In this document: positions 10,673-21,740 of the stretch, piece after piece
Layout of the letters: the number at the start of each line of letters is the position of its first letter
How positions within the stretch are numbered: the first letter of the stretch is position 1
NCBI GenBank assembly: GCA_019188255.1
Contig: JAETXT010000014.1
Span: 62,001-126,000, forward strand
Length of the DNA: 64,000 nt
Direction: 5' to 3'
DNA from: Verticillium longisporum
Lineage: Eukaryota > Ascomycota > Sordariomycetes > Glomerellales > Plectosphaerellaceae
The notes under the pieces: generated by a model
What the model was told of the DNA's origin: nothing
Databases searched by the model: none
The model's input: only the letters and a program-made list of their open reading frames with translations
Program-made: the position numbers and the translations under genes

Positions 10673-11647
10673 ATGGCTTCTCCACGTCTGTACTTCATCG
10701 ACTCTCTGTTTTGTTCGCAACCGTAACTCACTGGGTATCCATAGTCTCCCCGGGCGACGAGGTCCAGTATACCGCCATTATCGATACCATTCTCGCGACT
10801 GCCGACCTTACGACCATCACGCGCAAAAGGATACGGGCTGGTCTCGAAAGGGCGCTCGGCGGCAAGGACCTCAGTGATCAGAAGGTGTGCAATGCGCACC
10901 TCGCTTCTCTCCAAGCAGCTACTGACTGACGACTCTTGTAGGACGCTATCAAGGCCCTGATCGAACAACGCTTTGACCACTTTACAGCTTCGGAACAAGC
11001 AGAAGAGGCCGATACACAAGTGAAGACGGAAGTATCGCCGCACGACTCGGACCCACAGTACGGCTACCACGACGAGGCGGCGGGCAGCGATGGGGAGGGA
11101 GAGCCCGCTCCGGCGAGGAAAAAGCAGAAGCGAGAAGCCTCCTCGGAGGATGCAGATGCGAAGCTAGCAGCTCAGCTTCAAGCGCAGGAGAACAGCATGG
11201 CACGCGGCCGTGCGACACGCGGCGCTAGCGTCCCGAAAAAGAGGAAAGCGCCCAAGAAGAAGAGCAGCAACAAAGTCAAAACAGGCGACGACAGTGATGT
11301 TGATGGCAGCGATGGCGCGGCACCCAAGCGCAAGCCCGGCGGCGGTTTCCAGAAACCCTTCAACCTAAGCTATCCCCTTGCAGAGCTATTGAAGGAGCCT
11401 CAGGTGCGATTCGACAGCAGCCCCCATGCGGTGACTCTGCTAACACTTTTAACAGTTGTCGCGTCCCCAGGTTGTGAAAAAACTGTGGGAGCATATCAAA
11501 GGCAACAACCTGCAGGATCCGTCCAACAAGCGCCAGATTATATGCGACGCACCTATGGAGGCTGTATTCAAGCTCCCTAAAGTTGACATGTTTCAAATGA
11601 ACAAGCTGATCGGCAGCCACCTATATCCGGTGGAGGAGGAACATTGA
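10673..11647 (+). CDS. SWIB/MDM2-domain nuclear protein with DEK-C domain (UAF30/TRI1-like)
   Basis: Proposed exons 10673-10685, 10745-10884, 10942-11403 and 11456-11647 join in frame to 268 residues. Residues about 10-65 are a DEK-C type helical domain (YTAIIDTILATADLTTI ... LSDQKDAIKALIEQRF). A basic, serine-rich linker with nuclear-signal-like clusters (ARKKQKRE, PKKRKAPKKKS) follows. Residues about 190-265 are a SWIB domain (FQKPFNLSYPLAELL, QVVKKLWEHIKGNNLQDPSNKR, FQMNKLIGSHL). Yeast relatives are UAF30, a subunit of the RNA polymerase I upstream activation factor, and TRI1. The first small exon is inferred from a GTCTGT donor and a TAG acceptor; a start at 10711 without that intron is the alternative. 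The last three exons are secure. Confidence 0.85.
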
Positions 11648-12667
11648 AAGAAGCTGATTCGAGGAGCGATCGCATCGAGACTGATTGGGCGTGACAGCGA
11701 ATCCTTTCGCCATGAATATGGCTGCCCCGATGTATGGTACATGCCCAAATGAGTTGGCCGGAGGATGAACTGGGGCGCGTAGTTCTAAGTTCATGAGCAA
11801 AGCTAGAGACGCGGTCTTAGCACGAGACACTGCTCATTGATTTGTCACGCACCATAGGCCATAGGATAAGGAACATTTTATTGCAAGCCTCTTGTCCGAG
11901 TGGAGTCTACTCAGGAACGTCATGATCGTCGAAAGCACCTCGAATCCAAGGGCTAGGAACTTGCTTCATCAATATCAGGTCCTCATCATCACACAGTGGC
12001 GATAGGCGCTTCATTGTCTCGACACACTGCTTCTGCCATGTCCTTATCTCGTCGCCAATCCCGTAATCCATATCCAAGTATGAAACCAAGCACGAACTGA
12101 TCCTGCGATGCGACTGAACGAAGGCAAGGGCGATTCCTGAGGCAGCACCTGCATGAGGCTATCACCAACAGTGTTTACCGAGCTGAGGGACCTGGTGGAA
12201 GGAAATGTGCACCACATAGCACTCTCAATCCTTTATCCCCCTACGCAATTTTGATTCCTAGCGAAACGACAGGGGACCAAGATCGGCGTATATGGGCTTG
12301 GAGCGTGTAAAAGCTCCTGGCTCCATGATGGTCCTTGTTCTGGAGAGCGTTAGAGGAGACCGACTACCTTTTTCTGATGACTCCCTGCCGACAAGAGTCA
12401 GTCATCACGTCGAACCGGCTAATCCTCGGCCAGAGCTTCGGTCGGCGAGTGACCCCTCCATCCACCAATCCCCACCCACACCTTCGTCCGTCGACCCCAC
12501 GCTGATAATTTGTGTCTACGACCCAGAAACCTCAAGAGGCAAAAGTATTAAGGAAGGAATTCAAAATCACAAAGAGCAAAACCAAGCCTGAAGTCTTGAC
12601 TTTGAAGCTTCAATTCAAATCAAACGAGACAGTCTAAACGCTTATCCCATATCTGCAACGCGATACC
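11648..12667. other. Intergenic spacer with a possible minus-strand gene fragment
   Basis: On the minus strand from about 12170 to 11907 a frame reads GIALAFVQSHRR, then SSCLVSYLDMDYGIGDEIRT, and ends in VPSPWIRGAFDDHDVPE at a stop. A second frame around 12225-12160 (SSVNTVGDSL) joins to it if one base is restored. This has protein-like composition and may be the C-terminal remnant of a gene, but I recognise no family and no start. The rest of the spacer shows nothing. Confidence 0.25.
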
Positions 12668-15141
12668 ATGGCCTCGACCGAAGCTGGGGCCGCTGACAGT
12701 ACGGCGTCCCGAGGCGGACAACGAAACCGAGGCAGGGGACGTTCGGAAGGCGGCGCATCAAGAGGTAGCAACAACACTTCTCGAGGCCGAGGTCAGCGAA
12801 CGCGAGGACGCGGCGGCGGCACCCACAATCGCGGCGAAAATCAGTTGAAACCCAGCAGTACGACAGCTCAATCGACGCAAGATGTCACTCCGCCGACCCA
12901 GGGGAACGCTCCACCTCCGACAAGCGATGGCAAGGCGGCAGAGGGTGTCCCCAGTACGTCAGACGGTGACGAGGTGTGCTTCATTTGCGCCGACCCCATC
13001 AAGTTTCACTCGATTGCACCCTGCAACCACAAGACCTGCCACATTTGCGGCCTTCGTATGAGGGCTCTGTACAAGACAACAGACTGCCCCCATTGCCGAG
13101 TGAGTTCTTCCCTCTGTTACGTTGCAGTTCGAAGCTAACATGGTTTTCACAGACCGCTGCCCCCTTTGTTATTTTCACAGAAGATCCTCTAAAGCGGTAC
13201 GAAGAATACACCGACAGCGACATTACGAGTCTAGATAACAACATCGGCATCAAGTACGCCAGCGAAGAGATTGTTGGCGATACGGTGGTCCTTCTCCGAT
13301 ACAACTGTCCTGCTGACGACTGCCTTTTTGCTGGCTTAGGCTGGCCTGATCTCCACCGACATGTCCGTTCGGCGCACCAGCGCAAGATGTGTGACCTCTG
13401 CACGCGCAATAAGAAGGTTTTTACGCACGAGCACGAGCTCTTCGCGGACAAGGAGCTCGAGAAGCACATGAGACATGGTGACGAAAGACAAGGGGCACTT
13501 GATCAGACTGACTTCAAGTGCCATCCGCTCTGTGGCTTCTGCGGACAACGCTTCTACGACGACGACAAACTGTACGACCACTGCCGCGAGAAGCATGAGA
13601 GGTGTTTCATCTGCGACCGGAGAGACTCGCGACACCCGCATTACTACCTCAACTACCAAGCTCTCGAGCAGCACTTCTCCAAAGATCACTACCCGTGCCT
13701 TGATCGCGAATGCCAGGAGCGCAAGTTCGTCGTCTTTGAATCCGAGCTTGATCTCAAGGCCCACCAACTGAGTGAACATGGGAACACTTTGTCCAAGGAT
13801 GTTAGGAGAGACGCAAGGATCGTCGACATGGCTGGATTCGACTTCCGGCCCGCATACCAAGAGGAGCGGAGAGGTGTTGGCGCCAACAGGAGGGAAGGCC
13901 GTGCAGGTCGTGGACGAGGGCGCGATCCCAACGCTGAGCCGTTACCACAAAGTTCGGCGCAACCTATGCGGCGCGATGAGATAGCTTACCAGAGGCAACT
14001 TGCCATTCACTCAGCACAGTCGGTGAGCAACCGTACGTTTGGCGGACAACTGTCAGCAGCACCGCCGGCTGCGACTGCTACTCGTCAAACTGGTGCCACC
14101 GCCCGACCTGCCAACGCCGCCTCTTCCGCATCGCAACACCAATCCGAGGCCTCAGACGCCTTGGGTCAGCTGACAATGGACCCTGCGACCGCGACGCCGG
14201 CAGACCGCGCCCGCATGGCTCGCCACAGTTCCGTTATTGAGCGTGCTTCGAACCTGCTCGGCCAAGATCAGGCCAAGATGAACACCTTTCGCCAACATAT
14301 TTCCTCCTACCGTCAGAACAAGATGACGGCGCCGCAACTGATTGACGCCTTCTTCTCACTGTTTGTCGATACATCATCTAATGCCCTAGGCACATTGGTC
14401 CGCGAGGTGGCCGACCTGTTCGAGGACCAGACGAAAGCACGGGGGATTCAGAAGGCCTGGCAGGACTGGCGCGCCATCAACGAGGATTACCCGTCCCTTC
14501 CCGGTCTCGGCGGCATGCAGGGCGCAACGACCTCATCGAGCGGCTGGGCATCCGCTGCCACGGCTTCGGCAGTGATGCCTTCGGCCGCTCCTAGCCAGAA
14601 CCAGAAGCACTCGAACCGTGTTCTCCGCCTCAAGAACAGCACGCGCAGGGCCAGCGCCGGCGGCATCAGCAGCGGGCCTACCCCCTCCACATCTACCGCC
14701 GCCACCAGCTGGTCCGCGGCACCGGTGTCAAGAGCCCCGCCCTCTTCCAATGCGTTCCCTTCCCTGGCTGCCGCCGCTGCGACTCCTGCTTCTTCTACTT
14801 CGTCGGCATCAGCGTCGCGTCCGTCATGGATCGGCCCCAACAACCATGCTCAGGGCAACACAAAAGCCAAGGCGCGAGTTGGCAACACCCCAGATAACTT
14901 CCCCGCTCTGCCAGCGGCGGCGAAGCCCCAGACAACAATCTTTGGGTATGGTACGGGCCGTGGCGTCCGTCGAGACTTCGGAGTTACGCGGGACACAGGC
15001 TTCAGCTGGGGATCGGGAGCAGAAGGCAGTGCCGATGCCAGCGCCAACCCATCCGAGCGAGAGGACGAGGGGGGCGAGAGTGCCGGGGGTAAGAAGAAGA
15101 AGGGGAACAAGGGTAAGAAGGTCCTGGTGCAATGGGGTTAG
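12668..15141 (+). CDS. HEL2: Hel2/ZNF598-type RING E3 ubiquitin ligase
   Basis: Exons 12668-13099 and 13153-15141 (53-nt intron with GTGAGT donor inside the RING region) give 806 residues. The first 90 residues are rich in RG repeats (GQRNRGRGRSEGGASRG), as expected for an RNA- or ribosome-bound protein. A C3HC4 RING lies at about 104-145 (CFICADPIKFHS ... CNHKTCHICGLRM ... CPHCR). It is followed by the family's C2H2 zinc-finger series (CPADDCLFAGLGW...H, CDLCTRNKKVFTHEHEL, CGFCGQRFYDDDKLYDHCRE, CFICDRR, CLDRECQERKFVVFE). The second half is low-complexity Ser/Ala/Thr. Hel2 marks collided ribosomes by ubiquitylating small-subunit proteins and starts ribosome quality control. It ends 184 bp from the end of IRE1 on the opposite strand. 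Confidence 0.92.
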
Positions 15142-15325
15142 TTAAGGACATGTCAAGCATCGAGCATACAGCGTCGATTTGGTGAAAATGGAGTTGCCGT
15201 GTTGTCGGGCCATTCTACACGAGCTAAATATACCAGAGTCTACGGGTTCACTACAAATACCAAGGATTAAAGCAATGAGAGGCAATGGTAGACATCCCTA
15301 AAACATTTGTGTCCAGCAGCGGCCC

Positions 15326-18300
15326 TCAGAGGCCTGCGGGTTCATAGTACTCCCTGAAGCGATCCGTCGAATCCCATCTCACATCCCACACCACGTTCCA
15401 GCACGCCAGAAGCAGCCCCGGAAACCTGATGGTCCAGAACGCCAGGTACCCCTCGGGCAGCGGACCGACAGCACGTTTGAGAGTGTCGGGCATGTCTTCG
15501 TAATGGTTTCTCTTGTTTCGAAGTGCCCGGAGGAGGTCCAAAAGCCGTGGACCGTTGTACTTGCGTTGCTTGCCCAATGAATCAACGAATTCGCGTGGGA
15601 GGTGGCGGAGAAAGTCGCCCCGCGTGACGTCTGGGGCGTGAGACTCCAATTCGCTGAGGTGAGCGCTAGGCGGGTCGCGCGGTTCCTTCTCAAAGTGGTC
15701 GGACACATCACACAGGAAAGCCAGTCTCTTCTTGGCCGACCAGAAGAAGGGATGGGCCATGACATCGCGTGTTGATGGCCGCGACTTCGGATCCCCGTTG
15801 AGCATGCTGCCAATGAGGTCCTTGGCCTCATATGCAAAGTCCCCGAGAGCATCCAACGGCGCCAGGTTGTAGTTGCCCTTGCGAATGTTCACCTCTCGCA
15901 TATACCTGTCGCCGCAGTCGAAGGGGTGTAATCCATTCGTCAAAACATAATAAAAGACTAGGCCCAGACTAAAAATGTCAATGGACCGCGTAGCGCGACG
16001 GTTGGGCAGCATCTCCGAGTTGACTAGAACAGTGCCAGACCCGCTGTTGATGCTGACGTCCGTAAGGGGATCCTTGTCATCGTCAACGAGAAGCTCAGGA
16101 GCTCGCCAGCCTGTGGTGCCGGCGGCCCGTCCGGTGGTGGCACCGAAAGACGACTGACCACCCTCAAGCTTCTTACAAAGGCCAAAGTCGGAGACAAGCA
16201 GGCGAGGGCGGCCATCCTTGCCCGTATTGACCAGGATGTTTTGCGGCTTCAGATCCCGGTGAACGATGCGAAGGTTATGCAAGTGATCGATGCCATTTGT
16301 AATCTGATAGAGGACGCCAGGCAAATCGGCCCTACCAGCGGCAGCCACCTTGGGGAAACGCCCAGGCCGCTCAACAACGTCAGCAAGGGACGCCGCGCAT
16401 CGCTCGAGGGCAATGTAGAGGAAACCATCACGGAATTCTTGTGCGTAATATCGAATGACTGGACACTGTCAGCGGTCGGCTACATGATGACGTACATTGC
16501 ACTTACCATTCGGATGGTCATCACTCTCGCGGAGAAGACGTGTTTCTTGTGACGCAATGTCGTAAAACTGAATAAGCATACGCTTAACAGCGACCTCGCG
16601 ACCATCGAACTTGCCAGCGAAGACAAGTGTTCCGTTGCTGCCCGTGCCAAGCTGGTTATCCGTGTCCACCTCAATGTTGCCCAGCTTGATAACGGGGCCG
16701 GTGACAGATTGCATGTCGTTGGCAACAGTGACGACATCGGGCTCTAGCTTTGGTGATCCTCCCAGCTTCTGAGCGTTTTTGACAGCATCCTCCACGGTAG
16801 TGGCAGGCGGATCATCGTCACGAGACTGAGACATTTCGCGCTTCTTCGCAGCACCTTTGCGATGCTTCACACCACCCCTCCTGCCACGATGTGCCTTGGC
16901 TTTCTTCTTCTCGGCAGGTGTGCCCGGTTCGAGCTCAGCCTTGCTGGAAGATTCATTCGACTCAGGCGAGTCGGAAGCTTGAGTGGCTGGAGCCTCCCTA
17001 TCATCTTCTTTCTTGTCGCGGCTCTCTGTAGCAGATGGGGCTGGGCCTTCATTGTCTGTCGTGGAAACGATATCATCTGTCTGGACAGGTGGTACCTCTC
17101 TTGCCTGGGTTTGGGCTGACTCCATCGGAGCAACCTTGTCGTCCGACTTGCCAATGATTTCATCCGATTTCGACAAGGGCAGGATCCTGCCATCAATGGA
17201 ATGATTGGGCGTTGGTTCAGGCGTCGGATCGCCAGCTTCAGAACGGTGGTCGCGCTGGAGCAGCCACTTGTTTGATTTGTTCTTGTACCACCGTATCAGA
17301 TCCTTGTGGTAGAAGAAGAAGGCGCCAACAAGAACGATGATAAGAACAGGATTGCTCAGCAGATCGCGAACGCTATTGGCGGCCTGCTGAGGGATAGATT
17401 TGACCTTTTCTACAATGTTGTGCGGATCAAGAGGGTCAAGGATCTCGTCAGGCACCACGGAGGGCAAGGCGGCATCATCCTGAGAGTCCATGGCAGGATG
17501 CGAGATGGGGCTGCCTGGTAGGGTCGGCGGCTGCACTTGGCCGCGGTCGTGGTTGGCCTGCTTGAAGTTATGCCTCCCAATCATGGCGTCGGCCTTTTGG
17601 CTTTGAGTAAGACGACTCCAAGGCCGGTTGAACGAGCCCCAGTCAGACCGCGATGTCAATGCTGGTGGCGAGTCCACGATCAAGGGATATGAGTAGCCAG
17701 AGAGCGCATACCAACTACCAGCATCGGTCTGGTTCAGGAAGACATGGCTGCCCCGCATACGAGCGGTGACCTCATCCTTGGGTGCAGGGATGGGTTGGGG
17801 GAGAACCAACAAGTCTGGGTTCTTGTCAGGTGTGGCACCCCAGGGGCGACACACGTCGAAGACACGAGCAACAGGTGCTGCGAATTGGTGGCTAAAGAGT
17901 GGCTGGTCCTCGGGATCAAAGGCGTAGACACGACCATCATGACGGCTGCTGTGATAGCGGTTATCAAGCGTCCGGCTGTATGAGTCGACGAGGTCCTTAT
18001 CAAAATTGTTAGGCGTCCATTCAGAGTAATTGAGCTTGGCAATGGCGCGTCCATCTTTGCGCGTGATGGCCACTTCGTACTCCGTACGGCCGAGTGTGAT
18101 GGTCCCCATGACACTGCACTCTTCCGAATCAACATCAGAGAGGGCATTGGGCCGCAGGCAGCTCTCCTCATTTATGTGCGATCCGCTGGACCCGAACCAC
18201 TTGAGAACCCTGCCAGTCGCGGCGTCGATGGTGATCATGGTCGTCTTCTTGGCGCCAGTATAGATCACGGGTGGGTCGTCGTTGGCGAGGGGGGATAGGT

Positions 18301-19086
18301 CCTCAACGAGACGCTTCATGGTGAGCCCAGTTGGCACGAGCGCAGGCTCGCTGGCGCCAGTCATCCAGATGTAGAGACTGCCGTCGCGGGTGGGCTCGAC
18401 AGCCCATATATAATGGTCGACGTCTTGATGGTCCTCATCGAGGTCTGACGCGTTCAGTCGGAAGTGTTCTGTCTGGACCGTGGGTTGCTCGACCTCAACG
18501 TGCCACCGCTGAGCGCCTCTGCGGCGGTCTCTGGGATAGTGGTCCCCATCGTCTGTCGCCAATAGTATGAAGTCTTCCACTTCCCATTCCTCCAGACTCC
18601 GCGCTCGTTGCGGCGATGAGATGCCAGACCCGCCATTGAGGTGGGCGCTGGGTCGATATCCGGGGAAGGTGCTCGCACGGACTGAGCCGGAGCCAAAGTT
18701 GCGACGGCGCGCGCATCGTTCTTGTTTTTCTTGGTGTTGATAATTATGTTTCTCTTCTTCTTGTTGTGATTGTTGTTGTTATCATCCATGACCGTGTCCT
18801 CGCGTAGTTTCGAGGTCAGGGCGTCGGCAGCAGCGACGTCATTGTCAGTCTCGGCCCAGACATCGCCAGTCAGGGCATCAAAGCCTTCGTGCCCGTGAGC
18901 GCTGCGGGCATTGTGCTGCTGATCGGCATGCCGTACATGATGCAGTGACTGCGCACCGGCCTGTTGCTGCTGTTGCTGTTGGCCTTCGACAAGCGGCAGA
19001 CACGTCAGGAAGAGGACGACAAGGGCGAGGAGAGATTTACGCTGATGGGCTCCGGACCGCCCTTCGCCTGGTGGTCGTCGGAGCAT
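15326..19086 (-). CDS. IRE1: IRE1 unfolded-protein-response kinase/endoribonuclease (frame interrupted)
   Basis: Exons 19086-16507 and 16458-15326 with a 48-nt intron. A signal peptide (LLALVVLFLTCLPLVEG) is followed by a run of seven Gln and an Asn/Lys-rich insert, then the lumenal beta-propeller starting EEWEVEDFILLATDDGD, a transmembrane helix at about 575-598 (NPVLIIVLVGAFFFYH), a kinase domain with GTGSNGT, VAVKRM, HRDLKPQN, DFG and GWRAPELL, and a C-terminal KEN ribonuclease domain (about 1105-1230) with KYNGPRLLDLL and RNKRNHYED, which hold the catalytic Tyr, Arg, Asn and His. It senses misfolded protein in the ER and splices the HAC1-type mRNA. One base is missing near the G run 18662-18665; restoring it gives 1237 residues. 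Because IRE1 is rarely lost, an assembly error is likely. Confidence 0.92.
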
Positions 19087-19550
19087 GGTGCGATTCGATG
19101 GATTGACGAGTCACATTTAGGCCTGGTGAGATGGGAGGTGCTCGCGTCGAGACATAGAGGTTGTGCGGTTGCGTTTGGTCGGGAGGGTGATGGGCGCGCC
19201 GGGGAAAGTCGTACGTAAATGGACCTAGAGGGTCGTAGGTTGAATGGGGAGGGGCTGCGTGTGGATGCAGTCTCCAGGCAGCCTGTCGTGGTTTTGGATG
19301 GGCGTCCGTGGTACTATTGATGAATGGCCGGGCTTTCTAGGCTTCCGTTGATGAAATGTGTTGCTGTCCTCAACTCCAGATGGATGTCGTGCTGAGCAGG
19401 ATAGAATCGAGTTGGGGGAGGGAAGTGGGTGGAATTCAATGGAGGTTGCGGGAGGTCGGTAGAGCTGGGCCTCTTCTCCTTGTGTGTGTGACATGGAGTG
19501 AGCCCCGGGCAGTGGCCATCTGTGCTTGAAAAGGGAGCCTTGGAAGCCTA

Positions 19551-19583
19551 CCGGTACCTTAGGTACCTAGGTACCTAGGTACA
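19551..19583. repeat. GGTACCTA palindromic microsatellite
   Basis: GGTACCTA is repeated nearly four times in tandem (GGTACCTTA, then GGTACCTA GGTACCTA GGTACA). Because GGTACC is its own reverse complement, the block can fold on itself. Related patches lie at 20417-20441, 20640-20670 and 57380-57425. Confidence 0.6.
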
Positions 19584-20416
19584 GTATCCAAGCGGGTATG
19601 ATGTGGAGTGGAGGGGGCGGCGGTTGGCTGATCAGGTCTGGTTTTTCGCCCTCCCATCGTCTCGTCTTACAGGCTGGGATCCTGCTACCACGACCACATG
19701 GAGGAAGGGGGAGGTAGGCGGGAGGGGTGGCCCTGCCTAGGCTCTTGGAGGGTCACACCATGGTGGGGGCTAACGTGGTGCAGCATTCAGGGTGACCGTT
19801 CGAGTAACACTGTGACGTGTGATGGCAGATTGCTGCAAAAGTGCCAGCTGGGCGACAGTGCGAAGGGAGCACATGAAACGAAGACGTGCCCTAAACTTTC
19901 GTGGGCGGCTCGTGCACAGGTCTTACTTAGTGGCTTCACGGGCTGGGGTGGAGACTCGGTTCACTGGAGTACTCATGCACCTGCTCTCCTGTTGAAGATG
20001 CTCTCGCACGTCCTACTGCGTCTTTCACGCAAGCCGCATATGCGAACCCGCCAGTACCTAGCTGCGGGAGTTGCCATAGGTCCCCACCTTCATCATGTCA
20101 AGGCACAACTCCTCCACACGAGCAACGGCCGCCGTCACATGCTTTCCGCCTCTTCGAGTCCATGAAAGTGGTTGATCAGCAACCGTATACTCAGTAGGTC
20201 TTTGGTGAGTGTGACCCATGATTGAACATTACGACTTGTATTCAAGCATCGTGTGCGAGGGGTGCATCGCAGACAGCCAGTCAATATTACATGGATCAGC
20301 CGAGTTTTTGTCGCGATGCTCTGTTACTCATGCGACGTGAAACTATCCGGAATCTTGTTGGAAATTGTTGTACGTGCCAACGTGGGACGGGCGGCCGTAA
20401 CGCTGACTCTAAATAT

Positions 20417-20441
20417 CTACCTACCTTACCTAGGTAGGTAG
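20417..20441. repeat. CTAC/TAGG palindromic repeat patch
   Basis: CTACCTACCTTACC followed by TAGGTAGGTAG: a short inverted structure of the TACCTAGGTA type also seen at 19551 and 20640. Confidence 0.5.
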
Positions 20442-20639
20442 CCCACTGTCTTAAACACATACATGTACATGGAGCAAGGTGCCCCAAGTGTGAGACTGGT
20501 TTGTCGGATCATAACGCCATGTATACAATCCTTCGAGTGTCTGATCTGTGCGCGTCATGGCTCTCCGGGCCGGAAATTCGAGCATAGCGACACAGCCCTA
20601 CATTCACTAGTTGTACGGCATCACTGGCGGTGTTTGGCT

Positions 20640-20670
20640 CCCTACCTACCTAGGTACCTACCTACCTATG
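20640..20670. repeat. CCTACCTAGGTACC palindromic repeat patch
   Basis: Three CTAC units run into CTAGGTACC and three more CTAC units. Same sequence type as at 19551 and 20417. Confidence 0.5.
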
Positions 20671-21360
20671 CTAGAGAACACACGGCGCGTGCCATTCAAA
20701 TACCACGGACGACATTAGACTCCGGTACCCCCACCGATTGAAAGCACCGCCATACACGCGGCGTTTCGGTAACATCGCAAATTATATTTCTCCCAAACTC
20801 CTGCGAGAGTGTAGCATATACCACCCGACCAAAGCATCATTCGTACGATTAAGAAGTACGAGCGCAGTATTTCGTATCAGCTCAAGTCAACTCGGTCCAC
20901 ATCCCCGGTGGTTACTTCTCAAGTAGGTACTCATCATGGTTTAGCTGAGGTAGTAACGCCTAGTAATTCAGACACGTTGTGCGACTAAATTTGGCAAAGC
21001 TTTGGCAATCAAGAATTCCAACAGAAACTATGTACAAAGCTAAATACGTGGTTCCTCACGCAGCATACTAATTCTTTCAGTGGCCCATCATTGTTCATCT
21101 GTATGTCTTTATTGCTCAGTCCGAGAATCCTGTTTAGGCTAATTAATTTGGCTGATGGAGCAATTCAGGCTATCCACAGCTTTCTGCTGAGTTTCCATAA
21201 CCAGTTTCATTCCCTTTCCACAGGACCAAAGCTTGCCGATTTGGCTGTCTGGCCGCCATGGTATCACGAGGCCTTCACTCTCGAGAAGGCCACGACTACC
21301 ATGGCACCACGGCTAATCCTTTCAACGATACAGTGCCATAAGAGGCCTCGTGGCAAAGAC

Positions 21361-21740
21361 TTAGCATCGGGCAAAGATGGATTGAGCGAACAGCGTATAG
21401 GTATCGGCGTGGTTAAGGTTCTGAGCGGCGGTCAGGCTCTGCACAAAGTTGTACCCGTAACCACCACAGTCGGAAGTCCCGGCAATCTGGCTCATGTGCG
21501 TCATCTCATGCAGATGGTCCTCTGTTGGTCCTGAGCATGGCAGCGGCTGCTAGTAGGGGGCATCTGGTTGAAGAAGGTGTCGCTGTTGACCATGAAGCTC
21601 TGCGAGGGCAGCGCATAGGCGATGACACCGGGCTTGCATGGGTTGTAACGTCGGTTCAGCGGTATGTCGAGATGCCAGAAGTCGTGGAAGGTCATCAGCA
21701 TCCTGTCCACGCTCGTGGACTCGGTAGGTTGTCACCGAGT
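21361..21740 (-). pseudogene. M35 (deuterolysin-like) metalloprotease remnant
   Basis: Reading from about 21710 down, the frame gives GVIAYALPSQSFMV, then DTFFNQMPPTSSRCHAQDQ. After one missing base near 21512 it continues LHEMTHMSQIAGTSDCGGYG and ends NLNHADTYTLFAQSIFARC before a stop at 21361. HExxH supplies two zinc ligands and GTSD the aspartate of the aspzincin (M35) family. Only about 120 C-terminal residues are recognisable; I found no signal peptide or propeptide upstream. Since both the 5' part and the frame are lost, I call it a pseudogene fragment, though unseen exons remain possible. Confidence 0.55.

Noticed and set aside
20222..20441. Short overlapping plus-strand frames near 20.2-20.4 kb
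   Set aside because: Under 75 residues, ending in the repeat patch, with no family features.
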